A DNA stretch of 64,000 bases from Lanius collurio (Eukaryota; Chordata; Aves; Passeriformes; Laniidae): contig JACBWW010000012.1 of the NCBI GenBank assembly GCA_020086605.1, forward strand, positions 10,607,736 to 10,671,735, given 5' to 3'. This document shows positions 11,151-24,113 of the stretch, one piece after another; the first letter of the stretch is position 1, and every line of letters starts with the position of its first letter. Below the pieces are notes generated by a model. It was not told where the DNA came from. It was given only the letters and a program-made list of their open reading frames with translations, and made no database searches. Position numbers and translations under genes: made by a program.

Positions 11151-14100
11151 TGGCATCATCATGACAGTCTAAGGCGATGCTGTAATTTTTCTTTTGCTCT
11201 TAGTATATATGGAATGTATACAGATTAACAATTATTAGACTGAGTTTAATGAAATTGTTTTCCAAAATCTCCTGGCAGAAAAGCTGCAGTTCAGGACTAA
11301 AAAGTCATGAGCTAGTAACAGAGCATGCTTTTCAGCGCTTTGGAAACAAACTATGAAATTGATCTGAGTGCTGTTTTCTTGGTGTGCAATAAAACTTATT
11401 TATGCTGTAGTTACACATTTGCAGCTTTGTTACAAGCTTTTTGGGGTGTCTAATTGGCTTCAGCTTTGAATCATATCATAAACATGCCGAATGTTACTAA
11501 TTACAATTAAGATATCTACTTGAAATAATCTTTGTTTTCATTTTCTCTGACAATTTTTTTTTTCACTTATTTACATGCCTTTAATTTTTCATTTTAACAG
11601 TTCTTGCAACACTTTAATTTATTTTTGTTTCAAGGCTGTGGAATTGGATTAAACAAGGTTTTTAAATACTTCCATGTTGCTTGGAAAGAAGCCAGTTACT
11701 GTGTATTGGCTTAATAGAAACCATGCTTAGCAGTGCCTCACATATGGCAGCTCGTGTTTGTGTGGTAAGACATTATGTATTTTAAATATTACCTTTTGTG
11801 CGATAGTCAAATTTATGCCAGAATCTGAAGTTTCCTCTGATTAATGTTAACATTCTGGGGTTTTTTTAGGGTGAAATGTGTAGTCAGATACATAATTTAC
11901 TGTCTGCTTGGCACAAAAGGCATATTTATGTGGCCTTTTTTTAATTTGAGATGCATACTGTGCCTAGAGAGGGCTATAGGTGAGTGATAATACGCTTTCA
12001 TGACACTTGTAGCCTTTTAATGTTGTAAATATTGTGGAGGCCAAGATGGTGATTCTGTAAGTAAGACTGAAATACAAGAGTTTGTGTTCAATTTAGTAGA
12101 TTGAGTTATTTGAAGAATAAACTGTACACAGTTACAGCAATTACTCTTGGAGTAATGACACAGCTGACAACTTAAACCTTAAATTTCTAAAGGTTTTTTC
12201 TGATTTGGGTGTTACTGTTGTAATGGGTTTTTAAATTATTTATATCTTACTGTAACTTTTATGGAATTCGGAGCTTCCTATAGCTGCTAAGAATTTTAAA
12301 GCTTTTAAAGGCATTTATTCTGGATTATCTTGTAGTAGGCAGTCTTTTTTGTATAAAATTCAGCAATGACTTCATAGAGAAATTTCTTTATCAGAAAATA
12401 ATGTTGTTATTCAGTGGAGAAATAGTGAATAATTTCATTCTGTCAAAATGATTGCCTCATTTTCAGTACACATTGGGTTTTGGGGGAGGAGGGCTTTTCT
12501 GCAAGATTAGCTGATGTTTGATTTAACTTTTGTTTGGGAGGCATTGACAGTAAGCACCACTGAAGATGCACATCATAAATCTAATAGAGATTTTTATCCT
12601 TTCTATTATAACTTTAAAATTGTCAGAGGAAATTCTGTTCTTTCTATGACAGCAGTGCAGTATCTTCTGCATGTATCGTAATTCTGTGGGTAATGCATTA
12701 AACCTGTGGTAACAAACTGGATTTTACACTTTAGTATGTTTTAATTGTAAAGTGGCTTTTATTCTTAAGTGTGTTATTACACTGGTTTACAATTAATCTG
12801 TTTACACATAAGAAGGCAGTATTTAGGATTTTATACTTCCAAGCTAAATAGATAAATATTTTTTAAAGATAATTAAAGTATGCTTGGGATAACTATATGG
12901 TGTCAATTGTATGGTCATTTTACCATATATGTGATCCAGAGAATTTTAAAATTCTCCATGGTCTCATTATTTGCTATCTTAGATAGCCTAAATAGGATAC
13001 ATATATGTATTGCCTACAAAATTAGGCGTGTTATAACCCTTCCAGAGAAGATGGATGGAATGTAGTGCATTTAATTTTCAGAGAAGTTTAGTACTGAAAA
13101 ATTAGATGTCTGCCTAGTATGTAATTTCAGATTTGTTGATATAAATAATTGATCACTAAGCTCATAGCTATGGCATTTAGGGTTGCAAACCAGGGATTAA
13201 AAAAAAAAAAACAAACCTTCTAAGTTTGGGGCTTACAGCCAGGGTGGATTAATAGGAATATTGGTTTCAGAATCACTATGGTAAATGCAGTGCCAGGTTT
13301 TGCAGCAGCATGAAGTAACCGTGGATGGGATTCATTAAATGTTCTAGGTTAAGCTGTTGGCTGGAGTTAACTGGGCTTGAGCAGTCCACAGTAATTTTGG
13401 GTGAGTCACTAGTGTGAAAATGGACCTTCCCATTATTTCAGACTTTACTGGACATCTTGAAAAGCAGGACATTCGTGACTGAACCTTTCTTGGAAGAGTG
13501 TCTGGCTTTTGATTGCAGGAGAAAAATTAGCCTTGCTCCATGTTACATTGGAGTATGTTCATTTCTCTGCAGCAGGCATCATGAGACACACTTGGGCTTA
13601 CTCATTCAAAAGACTTGGTGGCAGTGCACTTCTTGGCACTGCACCTCTCAGAGAACTCAAATTGCTGGCTGGGTCAGAAACACAGCTGTGGCTTCTTGTA
13701 TCTCCTGCCTACAATCTGCCACATTGCCTGCCAAAAATGATCCCTGGAGTCACTTTGTGCCAGAGGTACAAAGAGCAGGTTCTTCATCTCCCTTTCCTGA
13801 GGTACTTGTGTGAAGTCGTTTGGCTCAGAGAAAGTAGTTGGCTCTAGCTGGGGGGTAAAAACCCAACACCCGAGGTGCCCTTCCACATAATTGGCTGTTG
13901 GTTTATTTGTGTGCTGTTACACATAAAATAAGACCTGTCAGTCTATAAAACTATTTTTAAAAGAGGGCTTGCTTCACTGCCATGTCTTATTCATAGCAAT
14001 GTCCTGTTGGTAGCAGCAAGAACAGTAAAACACTTTGACACACAGTGTGCACATTACAAAAATGAAGTGTCATATCAAAAATGGCTGTAAACATTTTCAC

Positions 14101-17100
14101 AGTCACTTGTCATTACATGTTTGAAGGTGGGAAATTTTTAGAGTAGATGACTCAATTTTCTTCCTTCCCTGCATGTCCAGGCTGCCTGGAAGGGAAGAAG
14201 TATTTACTTTGTATGGGATTTCAAGGGGCTGTTGTGGACACAGCTACTACAGTTCTAGTTGTACATACTCTAGTAAGTACATTCCTTGACAGTCCATCAA
14301 CACAGTGATTAAGCATCAATGCAAGAGGGCTATTTTGAATTTTGATCCAGCATTAAGCAATTTTTGGGGTATTTTGTTGTTACTTTGTTTGTTTGTTTGT
14401 AAACTATAGTCATGGAAGAATAAGGTCAGGTGATCACAAGTGTCATTGATATGGGATACTGTCTAGCTGATAGGCATCACATAATCAACTTGAAAATCTC
14501 ATTTGTGTCTGGAATTACTGTAGTGTAAATCAGATTTAAATTCATGATTCGAGTATAATGACCTTCTGCATCACAAACCTCCTTAAGTGATATTTAATTA
14601 ATAATGTGTATTAACTGTGAGTCTTTTGGCATACATGTGGGGCTTACGTTTTCAGGTAGCTACAAATTCAGCCTCAAAAGCCCACAATGTGGTGGCTGTA
14701 GGATGGTGCATTCTGAAGATGTTCTACAACAACCTGCTTGCTCCTTACTGAATACAAGCAGCTGAGGGATGACAGCTATCTCAGTTTCAGTAGAATCTTT
14801 ATGATTTATATGATAATGGTAATTTTATTCTGCTGCCAGTACAGAGCACTTTGCAGACTGATATCAAGGTTAATTGTCACTTTGAGAAGAAGTGAAGCAC
14901 AGTCTGCCAACCTGATGCTGTGCTCAGCTGAGAAAGATAATTGTTATTCATGTAGTATTTAAATGAGCCCAATCGCTGATAAATACACAACCAAAATACT
15001 TTATTTTTTTAGCTTCATGTTTATTCATTGTGCTAAAGCATGAGGTCATTACTGTGTATAAATACCACTGATGGACGCTGTAGTAAAAACGTGCTGAGTA
15101 TTTACAGAACTTAACAGGAGTGGGTTCTTCCTCCCCCAGTGCTGAAGGGAAATACTTTAAACTAGAGTTCCTCTTGTCAACACATCCTAATTCTTTTATG
15201 TCGCAGGTTGCTTGTAGCAGTTGTACTGTTACCTTATATGTGACTCCTTTTGCACTCTGACCTGACCTTATTGGCACACCTGGGGGGTTTGCAATCTGTA
15301 CCAGGACTTGTGAGTTCTAGGGTTATTCTGTGCTCCATGTACTTCGTGGTGGTTTTAAAGATAACTTTAATTTTTTACCTCTGGGCTTGAGGAATTGTGA
15401 GCAGCTCAGCACCCAAAGAAAAAGTGCAGAAATATGTAAATATTGCTATAAATTAGAAGGTTGGATTTTTTTGTATTCCTGGTACCTGCACAGCTTTTTA
15501 AGGGAGATGGTCAGCTGTGTGCAACAATGAAGTTCATATCCCAGAAAACAATGGGCCTGTCCCAAAATTTGGGACTGACTTTGTTCAATTTACATAACCC
15601 CTTTCATCCTTGGGTCTTCAAGATTAAGATTTTACTGTGAATTTCAAAAGATTTCAATTGCATAGAATGCATGCCCTTCATTCCATCTGCTACCCCCGAG
15701 AGGATTTGTTTTTACCTCTTGTGATGTTGGAAAATTACTGGTTGTAGGCGTCTCTTAGCCTTGAGAACTTTTATTTACTTTTGGTACAGCAGTAAACATC
15801 TTTATACTCACATTGCTGTTCTTTCCTGCACTGTCCAACTGACTTTTTCCTGATTCACATGAAAACGTCTGATCTATGTTTAGTGATTTGTTTGTTGCTA
15901 ATATTCCAGTGAAGTGGGTGGGATCCATTTGTTTGGATTTTAAAAATTATTTAGGATGTTAATTTAATGCAATTTCTGGACTAAATTAATAACTGATGTA
16001 ACTCTACTAGACAGACTATATTACAAATATGCCCAAAATTTTTACAAAGCACAGTAAAATGACAGAATTGTTACTTTTAAGACTTGAAGAAGTAAAAAAG
16101 AACTTGCCTTAGTGGTTTATGTCAAGGGAATTATCTTTTCCATGACAATTCATAAATTCCTGACTAAGGTGTTTGGATATTATTTCTTTGTAGAAGGACA
16201 GTTTAGTACTTAACTGGCAAGAGACCACTTGTTTAAGTCTGTTATTTCATATGCATTATAGTCCTGTGGCTAAGAAACATAAGTGCTTAAGTGCCTTGTT
16301 TTCACTCCTAAACACTTCCATACATTCCTGTAACATTTTTAGATTCTGTATGGTTTAGTAGCTTTCCACATGAATAATGCAGATTTTAACAAGCAAAATG
16401 GAAAAGGGCCAACTTGTAATTGTTAGTGCAGTGGCATAATCAGCCATACATGGTTTGTTTGTTATAGCTCAGCGATAGAAGAAATGTTTCAAAGAGAAAA
16501 CACGCAGAGATGATTAGTAAGTAACACAGTGATGTGAGACTGTCCAACTACAGAAGCCATCTAGCTGGGTTAATTAATTTACTTTAGGATATGCTTTCAT
16601 TTTTCTTATCATAAGGGGCACTGATAATGTCAGATTTTAGTAGCCATTTACACTGAGTTACTAAGAAAAAATAGAGGAAAGGGTTTTTTTTCTGGAATAA
16701 ATGGATGTGTTGTAGAAGTGTGGTGAATGCTACATGTTGTACAAGCTGCTGAACTGATTAGAGCTTGCTTAATGCAAATACGAAAGAAGAAAAAATATCT
16801 GGCAGAAAGACAATTGGTTTTGAACGATAAAATGTTTAATCAGATGGTTATCAAAGATATAGATAAGTAACTTCAGCATTTATATTGTGGCATTTACAAA
16901 GGCTACAAAATAGGCATTCTTTCTGGCTGTGTATCGATTGACACGAAATGGAATTGGAAACAGCAGTGCAGTGTGATAAGTAATGGGGAGAAGACTCAAT
17001 TGCATAGTAGTTGCTGTTACTGCTTTTCAATCTTACTTTGCTGAATTTATTGGAAGCCAGTTTTAAAACAAAAAATAAACCCAAAAAACCCTAAGAAATG

Positions 17101-17944
17101 CTTGTCTATTAAATATAAAAAGGTAAATTTGCGGCTTATATGTGGAGAGACAGTGTTGTAGTATCTGTTTCTCAAGAGCAAATGCCATTCAGCCCTAAAA
17201 TTTCAGCTGAATTTACAGATTAATTTTGCCCATTTCACTCACCCTTTAGCAGAACAGTTGGCTTGCAAGCCTTATGCTCTTCCAGCTTCTGCTGCGTGTT
17301 CTTTCATACCCCTGATACAGTGACTTAAATCATCAGCTTTTTCTAAATATGCAGGCTACAAAAACTGATGAATTGGTTGAATTAATTTTAAACTGATTTT
17401 AATTAAAATGTGTTCAGATAGATTTTTTTTTTTTCCCAATTCTTTAGTTTCTGTCTTATTTTGGGGTATATTAAGTCTATTGAGTTTAAACTGAATCAAT
17501 GTAAACCTTGTTTCTAAATGTTCTTTCAACTTTTTGACTGTTTTAGCTAAAAGTAGTCTTAAATTATGTGTTTTGCTTCAACAGTGAAAGTTTATATATA
17601 GGCAAGCCTTCAGCTGGTGTCATTTTGCTTCTTTATTCCTTACTTAATTCTGAAGGAAAAAATCCCAGAAAGTCCAAAACCTAAGTAATATGTTGGGGAA
17701 ATGTCAACTAATTGTAGATGACTTCTTTACCTCTTCAAATTTTATTGGTTTCTATGATTTTATTGGACAGGAAACTTACTTTAACCCAAAAGATATTTTT
17801 GGAGGCAAGATAAGCATATGTTGTACAAAATTTTTGACAGCATGTGCTGTACAGCTTCTGTAAAATGAAATTCTGTAGAGAGGAGAAAATTCAGGGATAT
17901 CTTACACAGTGAAGCATAAATACTGAGAAGGTGAAATGAAGGTA
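11151..17944 (+). other. Intronic sequence, mostly unique
   Basis: AT-rich intron without recognised genes or transposons. A run of 12 A or more lies near 13200-13212 and a (GTTT)n patch at 14384-14400. 13450-13880 is less AT-rich and open in two overlapping frames of about 115 codons, but these show no family resemblance, splice signals or codon bias. Confidence 0.5.
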
Positions 17945-18240
17945 AAGCCAGGTTTTTTTCAGATGTGCCCAGTGACAGGGCAAGAAGCAACAAGCACAAA
18001 GTGAAACATAGGAGCCTCTGTCTGAACATCAGAAAATACCTTTTTCACTCTGAGGCTGACCAAGCAATGGCACGGCTTACCCAGGGAGGTTGAGGAGTCT
18101 CCATCCTCAGTTACTCAAACACAGACACGGTCCAGGGCAACTGACTGGAGGTGGCCCTGCTTGAGCTGGGGATTTGGCAAGATGTCCTCCAGAGAACCTT
18201 GCCAACCTCTGCTGGTTCTGGAATTCTGTGATAATTAAAA
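17945..18240 (+). mobile_element. CR1 LINE 3' end
   Basis: The sequence follows the avian CR1 3' end in order: 'cccagtgacagggcaagaagcaac', 'ctgaacatcagaaaa', 'gaggctgaccaagcaatggcac', 'cccagggaggttgaggagtctccatcc', 'ggtggccctgcttgagc', a decayed 'cctccagag...ccttgccaacctc', and the terminal 'attctgtgat'. It covers the last coding segment plus 3' UTR and is 5' truncated, as most CR1 copies are. Confidence 0.92.
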
Positions 18241-21200
18241 TGTAATTTCCTTTTTATTTTGAGGTTGGGTTTGTTTTTTTTTTCTTGTTGAAAAGCATAA
18301 ATAGTGCAATATTTTTTGAGTCAGTTATTAGAAGAACCTAAGTTTCAGTTTCTATCCTTTTTGTGCACTGAAACAATGAAGGTGAGATGCAGTTTAAAAA
18401 CAGACAGTGTGTGGTGGTTGGCTCACATACTGTGAGTTTGCCTGTATGTAATACATAAACATGTTCATGGCAAATTTTACTTTTGTTATACCTTAATATA
18501 CCAGGTACAGTGTTTCTTGTTAGAGCAGAATATGGCTTGTGTTTGTAGATAACTGATTGAAACTAAAGCTTGAACTTAGAGAAGCTGTGGAGGGGATGTG
18601 CACAACTTTTGCCCTTTTTGAAATGACTTAACTTTTGGCCTGACATTTAAATTCACTAATTAAATCTTTGATTGAAAATTTTACAGAACCACTTCATTGG
18701 AGCAGCATGCAACTATTTTTATCACATGGATTGCACTGTTTTATATTTAGACATCTAATAAATGAAATTGGCTGACTGTTGTCTTTTAATAACAGCAAAG
18801 TTTAATACTGTTAAGTGTTTCCACTTGCTTGTTTTACTAAAGTGTATATACAGTCTTGAAGAACTCTTCTTTATACTGAACAATTTAGTTGGGGTTTTTT
18901 TACGCACTTGGAAATTACTGGACTCCTTTGGATTTATTGCATTTCCTTTTGAATAAAAACCAAGCCAACCAGCACCTTAAGACTTTCTAAATTGATGCAG
19001 CTAAAATACCCCCTAAACATATAACCTGTTTCACATACTCAGACACATCCAACCCCAAGTACAGGAAGAGATTGATCAACACTTAACCTGAGAGCCACCC
19101 TGCAGAACCGCCAGCCCTCTGGTGCTAGCAGCGCTGCAGCTCCTGGTCTGCACAAAGGAGGATCCCTCTCTGCACTAGTGCTCTTTCCCTGGCATGCCAG
19201 AAGGGTAGTAAATAGTTTAAATAACCCCCACACTTACTACTCAAAATATTCTTTTGTATCAGAGCAGCAAACCTTCTGGTCCTTTCATTTTCTTCTAAAA
19301 GCAGTAACTAAATAGATCAACAAAAAAAAGGAGTAAATTATACACTTAAACTTTAATTGCCTTGCAGTGGTATTCAATCTTCAAAAAAAGGCCTTGCTGA
19401 TGACACATTGAGCACTGTGTAGGTTACATAAAGAACTAGCATTGAATACACTAATAAAAAGTCTGGACCTGTATTGGCTCATTGCAGTCATGTCACAGGC
19501 CACTGTACTGTTTCAGAAAATGATTCTTAAGAGGCAGGAGTGTCTTTTCCGAGATAGAAAATAGAAGCATCTTTCACCAAAGAAGAAATTATCTGAGGGA
19601 TGTATAGCTAAAAGGTTGGGAGATATTAGTTCAGCATATAGACCACATTAAAAAAATATTAATGTGGTGATTTTTTTCTTGACAAATAATCTGAAAGTCT
19701 GTCAAATAAGTGCATGTGGGTTAATATTATATACGTGTAATTTGGTGTTGAAATTTCTTTAAAAGTTTACAAAGTTTAAGAATAAAGTTTAAAAAATTAT
19801 GAACTTGGGTTTTTTAAACAATGTTTCTTCTGTTTTATATTTTCTGTTTTAAAAAAAACCCAAAGCAAAACCTAACCTGAGATCTCAAAGAGACTCTCTG
19901 AAGGTCTGTGCGTTAACCTTGAGTGTATTGATCAATCTGGGATACAGTTTTTGCATCATTTTGGTGGGATTTTTTTTTCTTCCTTCAATCTGATCAAATG
20001 TATATGTAAAAAACCCCCAGATGTTTCTTGCTGTCCATTAATTTTATAAACCATTTTAATTTCATTTGTGGATAGTTTGGTCCATTCCATACTGTGAAAC
20101 CTTGGCTCTCTTAAATTGAAGCCTTAAGGGGTAATGCTTCTGACTTCCCCTTGAGTGGCTTGCTGCAGTAATTTTATTATTAAAGTTGAAATTTTATTAT
20201 TTAATTACAGTTTAGTGAGAGCAGGCAGAGAAACTTCAACGTTGTTTTAGGCAGGAGAGGGATGTTCTTTTGCTGAGGATCCAAGTACTGTTTAAAAGAG
20301 ATACTGTCTTTCCTAAATAGTTACATGATTCCACATGTAAGAAATAAATAATCCTGAAAAAGCTTTTGAAAATAGATTTTAAATTGCTAGCGAATTTGAA
20401 GTAACCAATCCAGAGGATAAATTTAACAAGAGCACCTCTGCTGCCAGTTTGTTCTTGTATAAACACTCATGTTGTAAGTAGTCATATGTTTAAGCAAAAA
20501 ACTTTATTTATACCTTGTGGTTGGTGAACCTGTTCGTCATTAAAAATGCCCGTAATAGAGCATGTGACACAGCAGTGGCCTTTTCATACTGCAGAAACTA
20601 AAAGAGACTATTTTAACCAAGTAAGGTGGATAAATGGTGAAATTAGGGAGAAAACTGAGTGCATTCATGGAGAATTCACTGGGTTGTAGGTGGCAAGAAT
20701 TTGTATCTAGATCAACCACTGAATTGTAGTTTTATTTAGTCTGTAGATTGTTTGCAGCAGAATTTGGGAAAAGTACTCCTTGTAATGGTAATTACCTAAA
20801 AAAGCAATAGTATTAGGACAAAAAATATTTTGGGTACCTGAAGCTGAGAGCATCTTTCTTGCTCTGATAGCTTCTGTTCTTTCTTTCTAAGTACTATGAA
20901 AACTAGCTATTTAATATTTTTGGTTACAAGATGTCCATCCCTTGTTGTGTTTCATGGTTTGTCCTAGATCCTTCAGTTACCTCCCTTTGTTTATGTGTAC
21001 GTGTTCTTCCTCTGCTTGTTACAAAGGGGGGATGAGCCCCCTGGATGTGTCACTCAGGTTTATATGGACAAAGTGATCAATTCCAGAATGCATTTTTGGA
21101 CTGTTGTTATTAATATTGCTAACTTATTGCAACTATCTGGCAAGGCTTTGTACATCATCTGCCAGTATTCTCCTGAACAAATTCTGAGTGTGCCTTAGGA

Positions 21201-23950
21201 GAAGGGAGGCTGAAAGAGATTCCTGTCCAACAGTTGTGTGCTTTGAAGGGTAAGGGAGTACGGACACAGGCTGTTCTGAGCCAGCTGGCCTTAGTGCCGG
21301 CAGACAGTCCTGGCATGTTTAATTTACTATTACAGGTACAGTCTTTGTCTTATATACCATCCCAAACAGAAACTCTGTGAATCTAGGCACCTTTGCATAT
21401 AATGAGGGGTTATATATCATTTGTCTATTAGATTACTTCCAGGTTTCCCCACTTACTGCTGGGTGCTATTGAAAGAGTGACTTTCATAGCTGTGTTTGAG
21501 CTGTCTTGACTCAGAGCAAGGGCCACCAGGTTATGCTAGGAAATACCTCAGTGGGCCATGGTTTTGCATAATTGTCTAGACAGGATGTTTTTGGAATGTA
21601 AGCCACTCTCCTGAATGCAGTGTTGTGTTAGTATTTTGGAATTTCTGCGCAGCAATAATATAGTTATTCACGTCTCTTGAAACATGAACTTGGTAACACT
21701 GATGTTAAAAGGTGATAGAAATTTCATTAAAATCATGTGTAAATTGAAAGGGAATTTGTATGCTGAAAAGGAACAAGGAAACTGCACGCCTTGCTCGTAC
21801 CAAGAGAGCAGAAATTTTGTGTATGAGTCCAGCTGGTTGCCAAGGTATAGCACCTGTACCCCATTTATTTTTCTGGGGCTCTTGGCATTGATGATGATCA
21901 ATGTTGCTGGCCTTCCATTGTGGAAACACTACTCCAAGGCTATTGCTTTAGGTATGCCTCTGCAAGCTTTTCTGATTATGTCAAAAGGTGATATGGGGGA
22001 GGCGAAGAAAAAAAAAAGATAAAGGAAGTATTAGAGGATTTTGTGGGCCAGAAATACAAGACTTCACTTTGTAGAGGCAGAAAATGATGCTTTTTCAAGT
22101 TTAACTTCTCAGATATAAAATGTCTTAAGAACTTCCAACCTTGTCCCAAACTGGAGTGGTTGTTAATCTGGTCAAAAGTTACCAAAATGTGCACTCTAAT
22201 TCTTTAAATGGCTGCTTGGTGACTTTTTATATGGGAGCATAATTGATGGTGTCAGTTTTAATAAATAATTCAGTAGTTCTCTCTCTTTGATTGTATGGCA
22301 GGATTTGTGGATAATAGAAGTCTGAGGACTAAGTGTGACTGATGAGAATGGATGGCACATTACTATCAATCTTGTCACTTCTTACCACAGGTTAAAATTG
22401 AATTTGAGCTATTGACCATCACTCAGCATATTTATCCTCTCGCTGTGTGTGGACCAAAAACATACTCAGAAGGCAACTATTAAACTTTGTGTGTCTGAAA
22501 TAACCAGTGCTAGTTACATAGCCCCAGTGTCAGTATTCCTGATTTTATTTATTTATTTGCTACATGGAGAGGGTAGAAATGGAGAGTGTGAGAATCTCTT
22601 GTTAATTTCATATTGCCTAATTTTCTTGTAGTTCAGCTTTAAAAGAAAATTACACTTGTATTTACCATTGCAAAATCAAACTATTTATCATTTCCTGCAG
22701 TGAGAAAAGGCTTATTTGACTCTGATAATTTTGATGAATGCTTTGTAGTATGAAGCCATGGTTGATAAATTAAGGTATTCTAATAAAATTTGTTCTTCTC
22801 TGTGTCTATGCTTGGCATAAGGACAACTGTCTTTGGCTGATTCTGCCTAACTGCCTGTTTTGATTTTTTTCTTTATCTCTTTTTTGCCTCAGTTATAGTT
22901 CACGCCTCATCATCTTAGAGTCTTTTTCACTCTTTAGTCATCTTCAGTCCTAAGAGGAATTCTGATTGATTGTACTTGATTCCTGACATACCTTTCTGCA
23001 TTGTGAGGTCCAGTAATCAGAATGTTGTATGTTTCTGTATTTAATGTGTCTAGGGAAAGCAATAGACCATTTCTATGCACCCTATTTCTTACTTGTTCTT
23101 CCTTGCAGATTTCTGTTTTTCTTTATCACTTTTGTTTCAGGGTTCACCAAGCCCTTGAATGTAGTTGGAACCTGGTAAATATTATCTCTACCATACCAGC
23201 CTTTCCCCTAACCTAAAACAGATCAGTCAGTGATAATAGAATGTAATTGCAAGTCAAACAAACTTTCTTTTCTTTGAGAGAGAATATATTATTACTACTT
23301 TTAGCAACTGATTTGATCATGGTCTATAGAAGGATCTTAACATTCTTTTAGGTTTTCTTTTTCACATAAAATGAAAGAGAAACACTGCATGAGCACATGG
23401 AGTGGCAAGCTTGGCTTCTTCCATATCTCAAAAGGTTGCATATGGATTGATTGCTCCCTTCCCCCATGACTCCTGTACCAGTATGAACCCTGTTCAATCC
23501 AGAAGTTATTCCTCTCAAAATACGTTTGAGCTCTTCCCTACACCAGTTTCTTCACTGTGACCTAATCAGCAGCCCAGGGAATAGGAACTCTCCAGAGCAC
23601 GCAGATTGGCACTTTGAGCATGAAGCTTCAGCCTAACTCATAAAACTTCTCCTTGATCTCTCCCAGCCCTTCCTCCTCTGTCAATGCTCTTGGAGCCATG
23701 GGCACCTGTTCCCCTCTAACCCTCTCTGGGATACCACACAGATGTCAAGGCAAGTCTGCTGCTTTGGTGCCTGTAAGTCTGGACATCATGTGGTCTTCCC
23801 TGGTATAATTAAGCTACCTGTGTGCTTGATATTAAACCACTGTCCACTTTCCTCCCTACTGTATGATGTTTTCTTCTCCTGAGCATCTCCCAAGGATCGA
23901 TAATAGGGAATAATATAATGGCTGTCAATTGCTCTGTGCTGTCCCTCATG
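18241..23950 (+). other. Intronic sequence, mostly unique
   Basis: No genes. Contains a GC-richer patch at 19035-19215, a 10-bp-arm inverted repeat at 19642-19668, and a T/C-rich stretch around 22860-23130. Short frames near 21684-22022 have no protein family resemblance. Confidence 0.5.
19642..19668. repeat. Short perfect inverted repeat
   Basis: Arms accacattaa and ttaatgtggt (10 bp each, perfect) flank a 7-base A/T loop. It could form a hairpin or cruciform. No function is implied; such arms arise by chance in AT-rich DNA. Confidence 0.8.
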
Positions 23951-24113
23951 TTGATGTGTGCCTCTACTTTTGTGTGTTTATTTTTGGGATGGTTTGGTTT
24001 TCTTTGTTGTTTTCCTTTCTTTGTTAGTTTGGGGGCTTTTTTGGGGGGGGGAGGGAGCTTTGTTTGTTTTGTGGTTAGTGGTATGGTTGGTTTTGGTTGT
24101 TTTTTTTTTTTTC
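23951..24113. repeat. G/T-rich low-complexity tract with long G runs
   Basis: About 160 bases nearly free of A and poor in C, including five G at 24031-24035, nine G at 24043-24051, GGG at 24053-24055, and a poly-T run near 24100-24112. The long reading frame on the opposite strand (Lys/Pro-rich) is a product of this composition, not a gene. Confidence 0.88.

Noticed and set aside
13457..13886. Overlapping open frames up to 118 codons
   Set aside because: No recognised domain, no splice-site pairing, and open in several frames at once, as expected of a locally GC-richer non-coding patch.
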